DNA of 64,000 nt. Source: Verrucomicrobiota bacterium JB024 (GTDB lineage: Bacteria > Verrucomicrobiota > Verrucomicrobiia > Opitutales > Cerasicoccaceae). The stretch is taken from positions 1-64,000 of the forward strand of contig JAUTCS010000159.1 in the NCBI GenBank assembly GCA_030673825.1, in the 5' to 3' direction. The translations under genes and the position numbers were made by a program. Shown one piece after another: positions 16,411-25,070 of this stretch. Numbering within the stretch: position 1 is the stretch's first letter; the number at the start of each line of letters is the position of its first letter. The notes below the pieces were generated by a model. That model was not told the DNA's origin. It searched no databases and saw nothing but the letters and a program-made list of their open reading frames with translations.

Positions 16411-18327
16411 TCAGCTCTGCGGGAGGTAGCGTTTGAAGCCCTCAATGGCCTCGTACTCGGGCAGGCCGAGCGCATCGTAGGTCTTCGCTGTGGCGCGGTT
16501 GAGTTCGCTGGCGAGGTTCCAGGAGTTTTCGCTCTGGCGGCTGATGCTCGGGGACTGGCTGCGCTGGGTCTGGTGCTGATAGATGCCCTGGATCTTAAAG
16601 GTCAGCTCGTCGGGTGAGAGCGGGACCGCCATGTCCAGCTCGTGGATTTCCCACTCGGCCCCGTGGCCACGGTAGAGCCAGATCCAGCACTCGCCCAGCC
16701 AGTCAGCCCCGGCACAGGCCTTCAGCGCCTCGCGTAGAATCTCGAAACACAGCGCCGGGACCGAGAGCGGGTCGTGGCCCAGACCGGTGGCGAAAATCTG
16801 GTGCGGGCGCACCTCGTTGAGCAGCTCGACCATGGCGGAAACGTCCTCGGCCTGCGGCTGGAAGCGGCGGTAGCGCCCCTTCTCGTAAAAGGGCAGGTCG
16901 AGGAAGCGTAGGCGATCGGGCTCCAGCTCCAGTAATCGGGCTGAGGAGCGGGCTTCGCCGCGCCGGATGAGCCCCTTGAGATGACGGATGTCGGGGGTGT
17001 CTTCGCCGAACGCGCCCTTGCCATCGAGTTGCTTTTCCACCGCGCGGGCGTGCTTGACTTCGTCGGCGTTGCGCATCGTCTCGCCCAGCTCGATGATCAG
17101 CTCGATGGAGCGGCGGGCGTCCGTGTCCGGGACGGCGAGGTTGCCCGAGGTCAGGTAGGCGAGGGTGACGTCGTTGCCCTGATTGGCCAGCCGGTGAATG
17201 GTCCCGCCGAGGCAGAAAACGTCGTCAGTCGGCTCGGGGCTGAGGACGAGGGCCCGTTTGGGGAAGGGGTTGGCCCGCTCGGGTCGGTGGCTGTCGTCGG
17301 CCTTGGGCTTGCCGCCGGGCCAGCCGGTGATGGTGTGCTGCGTGGTGTTAAAGATGTCGATGTTGAGCTTGTAGGCGGAGCCTTTCTCCGTCAGCAGGTC
17401 GGCCATGCCGTTCTCGGTGTAGTCCTCGTCGGTCAGCTTGAGCAGGGGCTTTTGCGTGATCCCGGCCAGCCAGACCATGGCCTTGCGGATCATGGCGGGG
17501 GTCCACTCCACCGGGCCGACCAGCCAGGGGTGGCGCAGGCGGGTCAGGTGGCAACCGGCGGCCTCGTCGATGCAGAACACGCACTCGCGGTGCAGTTGGA
17601 GGAAGCTCGCCGGAATGGCGGCGGAGGGCTCGCCCTCGACGGCCTGGGCGATGACCCCGGCCTTGGCCTCGCCCCAGCCGAGCAGAAAGACTTGGCGGGC
17701 GTCGAGGATGGTGCCCACGCCCATGGTGATGGCGTGGCGGGGCACATTCTCCTCGCCGAGGAAGTCGCGGGCGGCGTCGCGGCGGGTGAGGCTGTCGAGG
17801 GTGACGAGGCGGGTGCGGCTGTCGGGGCCGGAGCCCGGCTCGTTAAAGCCGATGTGCCCGGTGCGGCCGATGCCGAGGATCTGGATGTCGATGCCCCCGG
17901 CCTGGCGGATGGCGGACTCGTAGCTCTGGCACGAGGCAAAGACCTTGTCGCGCGGGGCGAGGCCGTCGGGCACGTGGGTGTTCTCCGGCTTCAGGTCCAC
18001 GTGGTCGAAGAGCTGGTCCTGCATGAAGCGGCGGTAGCTCTCGGGGTGGCTGCCGGAAAGGCCGTAGTACTCGTCGAGGTTGAAGGTGATGACGTTCGCG
18101 AACGACAGTCCCTCCTCGCGGTGGCGGCGGATCAGCTCGCGGTACAGTCGCACCGGGGTCGAGCCGGTGGCCAGGCCGAGCACGGCGGGCTTGCCCTCGG
18201 CGGTACGCTGGCGGATCAGCGCCGTGATCGCGTCCGCGACGAACGTGCACGCGCCCTCGGCAGACGCATAAATCTGGGTCTGTATCTTCTCGCGCTGCGA
18301 CAGCTCGCTGATCTCTGTTTTCTTCAT
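16411..18327 (-). CDS. Glucosamine-6-P deaminase fused to PIG-L domain
   Basis: 638 aa. Residues 1 to about 285 are NagB-like (LGLATGSTP, FNLDEYYGL, LGIGRTGHIGFNEPGS), the deaminase that turns glucosamine-6-phosphate into fructose-6-phosphate and ammonia. Residues about 355-600 are a PIG-L-like domain. The same two-domain protein is known from Bacteroides-type genomes. Here the PIG-L motif is SPEPTDD (363-369) instead of SPHPDDD: Glu replaces the zinc His and Thr the first Asp, so this half is probably inactive. It heads a three-gene operon and diverges from an AraC regulator 74 bp away. A second, stand-alone NagB lies at 21213-21995. Confidence 0.88.
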   Translation of the reverse strand: MKKTEISELSQREKIQTQIYASAEGACTFVADAITALIRQRTAEGKPAVLGLATGSTPVRLYRELIRRHREEGLSFANVITFNLDEYYGLSGSHPESYRRFMQDQLFDHVDLKPENTHVPDGLAPRDKVFASCQSYESAIRQAGGIDIQILGIGRTGHIGFNEPGSGPDSRTRLVTLDSLTRRDAARDFLGEENVPRHAITMGVGTILDARQVFLLGWGEAKAGVIAQAVEGEPSAAIPASFLQLHRECVFCIDEAAGCHLTRLRHPWLVGPVEWTPAMIRKAMVWLAGITQKPLLKLTDEDYTENGMADLLTEKGSAYKLNIDIFNTTQHTITGWPGGKPKADDSHRPERANPFPKRALVLSPEPTDDVFCLGGTIHRLANQGNDVTLAYLTSGNLAVPDTDARRSIELIIELGETMRNADEVKHARAVEKQLDGKGAFGEDTPDIRHLKGLIRRGEARSSARLLELEPDRLRFLDLPFYEKGRYRRFQPQAEDVSAMVELLNEVRPHQIFATGLGHDPLSVPALCFEILREALKACAGADWLGECWIWLYRGHGAEWEIHELDMAVPLSPDELTFKIQGIYQHQTQRSQSPSISRQSENSWNLASELNRATAKTYDALGLPEYEAIEGFKRYLPQS

Positions 18328-18401
18328 GGTACCAGTATAGCAAATCTTTTAGGGTTTATGATTGCTGATTTCGGCGGAAAAATTGATTATTTCGGAAGTC
18401 G

Positions 18402-19241
18402 ATGCCGTCGCGATTTCCAGCTTCCCTGCCCGCGCCCCGCAGTTACTTCCACGGGGTCACGGCCTCCGTGCGTCCGGTCAGCCAGAACGCCATCGTTTTC
18501 ATGCGGACGGACCGGGCCTCCTTGCAGCAGAAGCACTTCACGAACCGCTCGCACCACCGCCATGTGCTCATGTTGCCGTTGGACACGCCGGGCTCCGTGC
18601 TGGTGGACGGGGTGGAAATCCCCTTGCGCGAGCGCGAGGCGCTGCTCGTGCTGCCGTTCCAGTTCCACCACTATATCCACCTGGCCGCGGATAAACTGCG
18701 GTGGCTTTTCGTGACTTTCGACCTGGAGCAGGGGGCCGCGCTGCTGAACCCGCTCAGCTACCGCGCCCTGCCTCAGGACGAGGCCGCGCTGGCGCTGTGG
18801 GAGACGATTGTCCGGCTCTGGCAGGGGCCGGAGAGCGCCGCCGAGGAAATCCTCCCTGTGCTCGACCGGCTGCTGCTGCGCCTGCTTGACCAGTCTCAAC
18901 AGGAGCAAGCCCGCGCCCACCCGAAAAGCTCCTGGATCGCGCGGGCGCAGGAACTGGTTCTGCAGGCGACGCTGGAAGGGTGGACGCTGGAGGCGGTGGC
19001 ACGGCGCATCGGCCTCTCCGAGCGGCAGTTGCGCACGCGCTTCGAGGCCGAGGCAGGGGTCTCCATCCGCTGCTACCGGGCGAACTACCAACTGCACCGG
19101 ACGCTTGCCCTGATGCGCGATCAACGCCTGTCGCTGGCCCAGATCGCGGAAATGGTCGGCTTCCGCTCCTCGGCGGCGTTCACCCGCTTCGTTCGGCGCG
19201 AAACGGGTAAGTCCCCCTCCGAACTCAGGCGCGCGGAGTGA
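18402..19241 (+). CDS. AraC-family transcriptional regulator
   Basis: 279 aa. An N-terminal cupin-like sensor (TDRASLQQKHFTNRSHHRHVLMLPL, ending near residue 140) is joined to two helix-turn-helix units: WTLEAVARRIGLSERQLRTRF and LSLAQIAEMVGFRSSAAFTRFVRRETGKSPSELRR. The second carries the GF...F.R.F....G.SP signature of AraC/XylS proteins. It is divergent from the NagB-PIG-L operon, so control of that operon is likely. ATG 18402 is preceded by CGGAAG. Inducer unknown; it may sense a GlcNAc-derived oligosaccharide. Confidence 0.9.
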   Translation: MPSRFPASLPAPRSYFHGVTASVRPVSQNAIVFMRTDRASLQQKHFTNRSHHRHVLMLPLDTPGSVLVDGVEIPLREREALLVLPFQFHHYIHLAADKLRWLFVTFDLEQGAALLNPLSYRALPQDEAALALWETIVRLWQGPESAAEEILPVLDRLLLRLLDQSQQEQARAHPKSSWIARAQELVLQATLEGWTLEAVARRIGLSERQLRTRFEAEAGVSIRCYRANYQLHRTLALMRDQRLSLAQIAEMVGFRSSAAFTRFVRRETGKSPSELRRAE

Positions 19242-19341
19242 CGGCCACCCTCGCCGGAGTGGCGGGGATGCTTGCTGTTGCAGGTGGAGAGTCGTTGGTT
19301 GGGCCAAGTGGGTTCCCACTGCGCGGGACCGCGCTCGGGCC

Positions 19342-20088
19342 TTAACGGTCGGCAATGACGTTGGCGTAGGTGACGGTGCCTTTTTCCATCAGGTCGGCAT
19401 GGCCGTCCACGAAGGCCACCGGCGCGAAGCCGCGGGCACGGTAGCGGAGCGCCCCGCCCACACCATCCACGTCGGAGTTGGTCGGGATAAGGGCGTCGAG
19501 ACTTTCCGTGCTGTTCGCGCGACGGAAGGCCGTGGGATTGGAAAAGCTGGCGTTGGCGTAGGTGCTGTTCGTTCGCTGGGTGCTTTCACCGACGAGGATG
19601 ATCTCGGCCGGACGCTGAATCATGGACTGGCGCATGGGCACGGCTCCACTGCTGGAGTCTGGGCAGATCAGCCCGTGCAGCGAGTAGGTGGAGGGAATGT
19701 AGCCCGCGTTGTAGTTGCCGTCCCTGACGGGGATTTCGGCCAGCGGGGAAACGAAGATGTTCCGGGAGCTTTCGCCAGAGGCGGTTTTCTGCTCCATGTA
19801 CGGCGAGAGCAGGACCACCCAGTTACGTTCGCCCTGACCGGGCTGGTAAAAGTAGCTGATCGGGTAGAGCCCGCCGTGCTCGGAGGCGTAGAGATTCAGT
19901 GCGGTGGCAATCTGCCGCAGGTTGCTGACAGAAGTGGATTCGCGGGCCGACTGGCGCACATAGTTGACCGCGGGGACCAGGATTGCGCAGAGGATCCCGA
20001 TGACCGCAATCACCGTCAGCAGCTCGATCAGACTGAACGCACCGGCTGCGCGCTTCCGGTGGCCGGGCTCTGCTGGGTGTCGGTTCAT
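19342..20088 (-). CDS. Type II-secretion-like prepilin
   Basis: About 248 aa from ATG 20088; upstream codons overlap the nagA end. It has a short basic leader, then G-AFSLIELLTVIAVIGILCAILVPAV, the class III prepilin cleavage site and hydrophobic helix, then a Ser/Thr-rich body with NLRQIATALNLYASEHGGLYP and an end FVDGHADLME. The FVDGHA end is typical of the DUF1559-like prepilins abundant in Planctomycetes and Verrucomicrobia. No pilus assembly gene is in the window, so this is an orphan. Its place between an AraC gene and nagA is unexplained. Confidence 0.88.
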   Translation of the reverse strand: MNRHPAEPGHRKRAAGAFSLIELLTVIAVIGILCAILVPAVNYVRQSARESTSVSNLRQIATALNLYASEHGGLYPISYFYQPGQGERNWVVLLSPYMEQKTASGESSRNIFVSPLAEIPVRDGNYNAGYIPSTYSLHGLICPDSSSGAVPMRQSMIQRPAEIILVGESTQRTNSTYANASFSNPTAFRRANSTESLDALIPTNSDVDGVGGALRYRARGFAPVAFVDGHADLMEKGTVTYANVIADR

Positions 20089-20215
20089 CTTGCCGGAAAG
20101 TATACTACGATGGGTGGTGCTTGGGGAAGCGTTAACCGCAAAAGCGCCCGCTGTCCAATCTGTGCCTTCGATTTTAGTCCCTGTCATTGTCTTCATCGCC
20201 ATTTTACCTTTTAGG

Positions 20216-21193
20216 TTAATTTTTGGTTGGTCGGGCAGTTTGAGGGGGCTTGGCAAGTAAGGGGGCGCTGATGCCGAGAACTTCCCGCACGCGGGAGCCG
20301 AGGGTCGCTGTGGCGGCGGTATGGGTGTAGCCCAGGTGGCGGGTCAGGTTGTCCACGGCCTCGTCGGGGCAGAGGGAGGAGCCGGCCAGTCCACCGCCAT
20401 CGGGCTGACGGGCGATGCCGTCGGCGCCCACGTGGACGCGCAGTTCGCCCAGCGTATAGTCCCCAGGAGGGGCGCCGGCAGCCGCCATGCAGTCGGTGGT
20501 GAAAATCACCTGTTCGGGTGGCTTGGCCCGGAGGAAGTTCTTCAGTATGTGAAAAGGAATGTGAATGCCGTCAGGAATGAAGCAGGCCGTCAGCTCGTCA
20601 CGGGAAAGCAGCCGCTGGATGATATTGTCATGGCGGGGCAGGTTCAGCGGGACGCCGTTGCCCAGATGGGTGCACAGCGTGGCCCCGGCTTCGATTGCCT
20701 GATCGATGTCGGTATGGCTGGCATTCGTGTGTCCCAAGCTGATGACTACATTCATATCGACGAGATCCCGGATCGCCGCTGCGGAGCCTTGGCGCTCGGG
20801 CGCGAGCGTCATCAGACGCAATTGACCATCCGCCGCCTCCACAAGCCGTAAGATGTCTTTCGGCGTCGGGTCGCGCGTCTCTTTAGCAGGATGCGCGCCA
20901 CAGTAGCCGGGCAGATGGCTGATAAAAGGGCCCTCCAGGTGGTAACCGGCGATGGTTTCCGCGATCAGGGGGGAAGCCTGGCGCCAGGCTTCGATTTTTT
21001 CGAGCTGGCGGCAGAGCTGAGTCACGGGAGCCGTGATCAGCGTCAGTAGGATGCCGCCAACCCGGCGTCGGCGAAGTTGTTCACAGGCGAACTCCAGCGC
21101 GGACTGGTTCAGGCACGGGCTCTGGAAATCGATGCCCGCAAAGCCGTTTACCTGCAGGTCGAAGAGCGGAGAGTCGTGCCGGAAATAGTCCAT
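20216..21193 (-). CDS. nagA: N-acetylglucosamine-6-phosphate deacetylase
   Basis: 325 aa. NagA removes acetate from GlcNAc-6-P, giving GlcN-6-P for NagB. Metal-binding blocks are visible: YHLEGPFISHLPGYCGAHP (first Glu), VISLGHTNAS (His), CTHLGN (His) and VIFTTDCMAAAG (catalytic Asp). It begins directly at the VNGFAGIDF segment, so it is about 50 residues shorter than the usual 380 aa and lacks most of the N-terminal small domain. No better start is available upstream: the nagB gene ends 19 bp before it. It is downstream of nagB on the minus strand. Confidence 0.92.
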   Translation of the reverse strand: MDYFRHDSPLFDLQVNGFAGIDFQSPCLNQSALEFACEQLRRRRVGGILLTLITAPVTQLCRQLEKIEAWRQASPLIAETIAGYHLEGPFISHLPGYCGAHPAKETRDPTPKDILRLVEAADGQLRLMTLAPERQGSAAAIRDLVDMNVVISLGHTNASHTDIDQAIEAGATLCTHLGNGVPLNLPRHDNIIQRLLSRDELTACFIPDGIHIPFHILKNFLRAKPPEQVIFTTDCMAAAGAPPGDYTLGELRVHVGADGIARQPDGGGLAGSSLCPDEAVDNLTRHLGYTHTAATATLGSRVREVLGISAPLLAKPPQTARPTKN

Positions 21194-21212
21194 GGTCGTT
21201 ACGGGGGGAGGC

Positions 21213-21995
21213 TCAGGATGCGACCGTGTCCAGAAGGTAGGCCGCGTCGGGGTCGAGAAAAAGTCGGGCGGAGGGGTGGGTGCGCAGGATGGTGGCCGGG
21301 CACGCGGGGCTGATCGAGCCCAGCAGGGTCTCGCGGACAGCGGCGGCCTTGAGTTTGCCGGGGACGACGCAGGAGACGTGCTTACAATTAAAGAGGGTGG
21401 GGACAGTCAGGGTGAGCGCGTGCGTGGGCACTTCGTCGAGGGTGGGGAAGCAGCCGTCGTTGACCTGCTGCACGCGGCACTCCCGGTCGAGCTCGGCGGG
21501 TTTGATCGTCAAGGGGTCCTCAAAGTCCGCCACGCCCGGATCGTTAAAGGCGATATGGCCGTTTTCGCCGATGCCCATGCAGACGAGGTCCACGGGGGCC
21601 TCTTTCAGGAGCGCCGTGTAGCGTACGCATTCCTGCGGGATGGACGGGGCGTTCCCGCCGATGGCGTGAAACGCGCGCACGTGGACATGGCGCAGCAGGT
21701 GCTCCTGCAGGTAGTAGCGGAAGCTCTGGGGCTGGTCCGCGGAGAGCCCGATGTATTCGTCCATGTGAAAGACGGTAACGCGCTGCCAGTCCACGGCGTC
21801 CTTCTGCGCGACCAAGGCGCGCAGGAAATCGTCCTGAGAGGGCGCACAGGCGAAGATGACCCGCGCGTGCCCTTGCCGGGCGAGGGTGTCGTTGAGGGTG
21901 GCCAGCACGTGGCTGGCGGCTGCCTCGCCCTGGGTTGGGCGGTCGGCGGCGGTGTGGACCTTTAACCGGTCGAAAGTGGAGTCGTTGACTGACAT
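21213..21995 (-). CDS. nagB: Glucosamine-6-phosphate deaminase
   Basis: 260 aa, the normal stand-alone length. It isomerises and deaminates GlcN-6-P to Fru-6-P. Active-site segments: FHMDEYIGL (general base Asp), MGIGENGHIAFNDPG (His, and Glu of the catalytic triad) and the DRECR.Q...GCF block. The cell thus has two NagB copies, this one paired with nagA and the other fused to a PIG-L-like domain. It lies 35 bp downstream of the second GH20 gene, so the order GH20 - nagB - nagA forms one operon. Confidence 0.93.
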   Translation of the reverse strand: MSVNDSTFDRLKVHTAADRPTQGEAAASHVLATLNDTLARQGHARVIFACAPSQDDFLRALVAQKDAVDWQRVTVFHMDEYIGLSADQPQSFRYYLQEHLLRHVHVRAFHAIGGNAPSIPQECVRYTALLKEAPVDLVCMGIGENGHIAFNDPGVADFEDPLTIKPAELDRECRVQQVNDGCFPTLDEVPTHALTLTVPTLFNCKHVSCVVPGKLKAAAVRETLLGSISPACPATILRTHPSARLFLDPDAAYLLDTVAS

Positions 21996-22030
21996 AGTGA
22001 TGGTGGTTAGTTGAAAATCGTTGGTTACAT

Positions 22031-23482
22031 TTAGCGCAGACTCAGGGCGGGGGCCTCAGGACTGGCTGCCTGTTTGCGCAGGCTGTTGCGAAAGTTGATC
22101 AGGAGGTACTCATTGATCTCCCAGGGGAAAACCGGCCTGTATTTGCGCGGGTCGTCCGGGAAGCGTTCCTGATCCCACACCCGCTCCAGCCACTCCAGCC
22201 ACTGGCGGCCCTCGGCGGTGAGTGCTTCCCCGGTCTCGGCGTTCGCCTCTCTGGCGGCCAAGTGGGCCGAGCGCCGGTAGAGGTACGCCATCCAGCCCGT
22301 GAACCGGCAAAGCGTGTCGTAGGCGCGGTGCTCGCGGCGAACGAGGTCCACCGAGTCTTGCAGGGTCTTGTAAATCTCGCTCCAGGCTGTTGCGCGTTCC
22401 GTGAGGTGCGCGGCGTCAAGTTCCTCGGGGGAGCCCTTGAGGATGCCCAGATACTCCTGGCGCTGCGGGGCGATGTACGAGCACCGGCACAGGGCCCGAA
22501 GCAGCGCCGAAGAGGGGACGATCCCGTGGAAGTCCTGCATGTGACGGGCCAATGACTGCGCGAGCGTCAGGCCATTTCCGGTCATGGCGTCGGCGGCCAC
22601 GCGCAGCGAGGGCCAGAGGCAGTCGTGCAGGTAGCGCATGGGCGTCCACACCGTGGTGAGCGCGCCGAGGACTTTTCCGGCTCCGCGCAGGCTCTGGTAC
22701 GAGCTCATGCGTGCGATGTTAGGCAGCGCGAAGTCGCCCGGGTAGGCCTGCTGATCGTAGGTGACGAGCCCCGGGCATAGCAGCACGCCGAAGCCCTTGT
22801 CGAGCACTGCTTGTGCGAGCGCGTCCGACACACCCGGTGTGTATTGCCAGACCGCGATGACGATGTCCTTGGGCAGATGATCGAGGAGTCCCGTGTCGTA
22901 ACTGGGCTGATCGACCCACATGATCATTTTCCGGCCGAGCCGCTTGATCTCATCGTAGATGAAGCGCGTGTACTCCGCGAATATCTCCACCTCGCTGCGG
23001 GTACGGAGGGCCTCCGCCGTCAGCGGGTGCCCGCCGAAGTGCACCTCGTCGAGTCCGGCGTGGATATACTCCGAGGGGAAAATTTCCGCGACATCGCGCA
23101 GGAGCTTTCTCATTAGGGCCCGGGTCTCCGGGTGGACGGGGCAGATCGCGGTAAAGTCGTGATCGTTCTCCAGCAGATGCCGGTACTGCGGGTGGCGCGT
23201 CAGGTAGCGTGAGTGCCCGAGCGTTTCCAGCTCAGGGATGAGCGTAATCCCCTGCGCCTGTGCGTAGTCGATCAGCTCCCGCATCTCGTCCGGCGAGTAG
23301 GCGTTCGGGTCACCGACCCGGGGGGCGCTGGGGAAATCCAGCGTGCAGCCCTGGTCGTCCGTGAAGTGCCAAAGCAGCGTGTTCATCCCGCTCTGCGCGC
23401 TGAAGCGTATCAGGCGTTTGTAGTAGTCCCGGTTTTCCAGACACCGGGCACTGTCGATCATAAATCCGTGTATCTTGCTCAT
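22031..23482 (-). CDS. GH20-type beta-N-acetylhexosaminidase, signal-less
   Basis: 483 aa from ATG 23482. The long open frame upstream of it contains a regulatory palindrome and is non-coding. The first residues (MSKIHGFMIDSARC) enter the barrel directly, so the usual N-terminal GH20b domain and signal peptide are missing. TDDQGCTLDFPSAPRVG and YIHAGLDEVHFGG carry the signature; D145/E146 are the predicted catalytic pair. Predicted cytoplasmic. It heads the GH20-nagB-nagA operon and is divergent from the ROK repressor gene. A ROK operator sits about 141 bp upstream. Activity on chitooligosaccharides or N-glycan fragments fits the context. Confidence 0.87.
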   Translation of the reverse strand: MSKIHGFMIDSARCLENRDYYKRLIRFSAQSGMNTLLWHFTDDQGCTLDFPSAPRVGDPNAYSPDEMRELIDYAQAQGITLIPELETLGHSRYLTRHPQYRHLLENDHDFTAICPVHPETRALMRKLLRDVAEIFPSEYIHAGLDEVHFGGHPLTAEALRTRSEVEIFAEYTRFIYDEIKRLGRKMIMWVDQPSYDTGLLDHLPKDIVIAVWQYTPGVSDALAQAVLDKGFGVLLCPGLVTYDQQAYPGDFALPNIARMSSYQSLRGAGKVLGALTTVWTPMRYLHDCLWPSLRVAADAMTGNGLTLAQSLARHMQDFHGIVPSSALLRALCRCSYIAPQRQEYLGILKGSPEELDAAHLTERATAWSEIYKTLQDSVDLVRREHRAYDTLCRFTGWMAYLYRRSAHLAAREANAETGEALTAEGRQWLEWLERVWDQERFPDDPRKYRPVFPWEINEYLLINFRNSLRKQAASPEAPALSLR

Positions 23483-23622
23483 GCTTGCGGTCGGGGGAAA
23501 GTTCCTCCCGGCAGGTGGTGTGAAGGTCTTCGCGGGCGGAGTTCTACCGCCCAGGACCGTCACGCCGATTAGCTTTACGGCTCTTATTGATAAGCGGATG
23601 TGCGCGGGGGTCAAGGTAAATG

Positions 23623-23637
23623 TTTCATTCAATGAAT
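23623..23637. promoter_or_regulatory. Candidate ROK operator, site 3
   Basis: TTTCATTCAATGAAT (14 of 15 to consensus) lies between the divergent GH20 and ROK repressor genes, 132-155 bp from each start. It could therefore control both, including autorepression. A 12-nt perfect palindrome CACGGGCCCGTG stands next to it at 23645-23656. Confidence 0.65.
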
Positions 23638-23768
23638 TTATGTCCACGGGCCCGTGCGCATGAATATCCGCGCAGGGATTGGGAGTGATGGGAGCGGAAT
23701 GGTTTGTTGTTCCTCTGGCTGAACTATTAGTCTTGCCCACCGGAAGCGTTCCCCAAAGAACAGGGGGT

Positions 23769-24929
23769 ATGCATTCTTCAGAAAGTATGTTGGGGGGGAT
23801 GAAGCCGACCCCGAAGGGCAAGGCTGGGGCTGGCTTTGAAAAGCCGAAAAACAACCGCAAGCAGGCACAGATCGCCAACCGGCTGCGGGTGTTGCGCCTG
23901 ATCTACTCCCGCCGGCAGTACTCGCAGCGCCTCATCGTCCGCGAGACACAGATGCAGGCCTCGACCATTTCCAACATCGTATCCGAGCTGATCAGCTCCG
24001 GCCTCGTGGTCGAGGGCGAGGCGCGCGAGAGCAGCCGCGTGGGGCCCAAGGAAACGATCCTGCACATCAATCCGCGCGCGGCCTACGCGGTCGGGATCAA
24101 CTTCCACACCTTCGCGCACGAGATCTGTATCTTTGACGGCGACGGGACACTGATCGCCGAAGAGGTTTACGAGAAGGAGTGGAGTAACCGGACGCTGGGA
24201 CAGCTGCCCCGGCAGATCGAGTCCGTGGCCCGCCGGGCCGGGCTGACGATGCCTCAGATCAACGGGGTAGGGGTATCCATCCCCGGTATCGTCAACCCTG
24301 ATGAGGGCATGGTCATCCTCTCCCGCGCCCTTAAGCTGGAGAACTACCCGATCCGCGACGTTTTGCAGGAGAAGCTTAATCTCCCCGTCTTCGTGGACCG
24401 CAATGTGAATTTCGGCACCTACTATGAGCAGTATATGAATCCCGATGAGTACTGGGACAACTCCGGTTACCTGTTGGTCAAGCTCAACTCCATGCCGCAT
24501 CTGAAGTCGCCCTTTTCGCTGGGCTTGGGTATCAACGTCAACGGCGAGATCTACCGCGGGGCGAACGACGCGGCAGGCGAGCTCGACGCCGTGCTCATCC
24601 CGCCCGATTTGGAAGAGGTCGGCCAGCGTGGCGGCGTCGATACCGTTGTTTTCTTCTCCCGGCTGGGCCATCTGCTCGCCTCGGCGATCAACCTGCTCGA
24701 CATCGGCCATCTCGTCATCGCCTCCGATCAGGTGTCGATGGAGCGCGAGCATTTCGAGGTCCTGGAATCATCGCTCAGTCAGTCGTTGATCCCTATCACC
24801 GAGCGCCGGTTCAGCATCCGCTTCGCTCGGAACGGTCTGGCCGATCTTTCCAAGGGCACCGCCCTGTGGGTCCTGCATGCGTGCCTGGAGTCGGCGCTGG
24901 GCGGCCATATTCTCAGCGCGAGTAAGTAG
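23769..24929 (+). CDS. ROK-family repressor (NagC/XylR type)
   Basis: About 386 aa from ATG 23769, which follows AACAGGGGG; ATG 23787 or 23799 are possible. The N-terminal winged helix-turn-helix is at about residues 30-95 (LRVLRLIYSRRQYSQRLIV...STISNIVSELISSGLV). The ROK domain follows: AVGINFHTFAHEICIF replaces the kinase phosphate motif DxGGT, so it is a sugar sensor, not an enzyme. GVGVSIPGIVN, FVDRNVNFGTYYEQ and the late GINVNGEIYRGANDAAGELD are ROK landmarks. The zinc motif CxCGxxGC is absent. It is flanked by five matching palindromes in the region, so it is the likely regulator. GlcNAc-6-P is a plausible effector, as for E. coli NagC. Confidence 0.9.
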   Translation: MHSSESMLGGMKPTPKGKAGAGFEKPKNNRKQAQIANRLRVLRLIYSRRQYSQRLIVRETQMQASTISNIVSELISSGLVVEGEARESSRVGPKETILHINPRAAYAVGINFHTFAHEICIFDGDGTLIAEEVYEKEWSNRTLGQLPRQIESVARRAGLTMPQINGVGVSIPGIVNPDEGMVILSRALKLENYPIRDVLQEKLNLPVFVDRNVNFGTYYEQYMNPDEYWDNSGYLLVKLNSMPHLKSPFSLGLGINVNGEIYRGANDAAGELDAVLIPPDLEEVGQRGGVDTVVFFSRLGHLLASAINLLDIGHLVIASDQVSMEREHFEVLESSLSQSLIPITERRFSIRFARNGLADLSKGTALWVLHACLESALGGHILSASK

Positions 24930-24979
24930 CTACACGACAGGCGCTTTCGCCTTACTCCGCTAAATTTTTGCAAAAAACG

Positions 24980-25019
24980 TTGACGGATTTGCTGAAAACA
25001 AATAATTCATTAAATGAAA
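24980..25019 (+). promoter_or_regulatory. Promoter with ROK operator, site 4
   Basis: A -35 TTGACG (24980-24985) and a 17-bp spacer lead to a weak -10 TAATTC (25003-25008). ATTCATTAAATGAAA (25005-25019, 13 of 15 to consensus) overlaps that -10. It is 52 bp upstream of the PEP-CTERM-tailed protein gene. This geometry fits direct repression. Confidence 0.65.
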
Positions 25020-25070
25020 TAAAAGACTCTCTCTCACCAACGGACTCAAATCACTCAAAAACACAAAGAC

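Noticed and set aside
22031-23878. A 615-residue form of the second GH20 protein
   Set aside because: The extra 130 codons run across the operator and into the start of the divergent ROK repressor gene.
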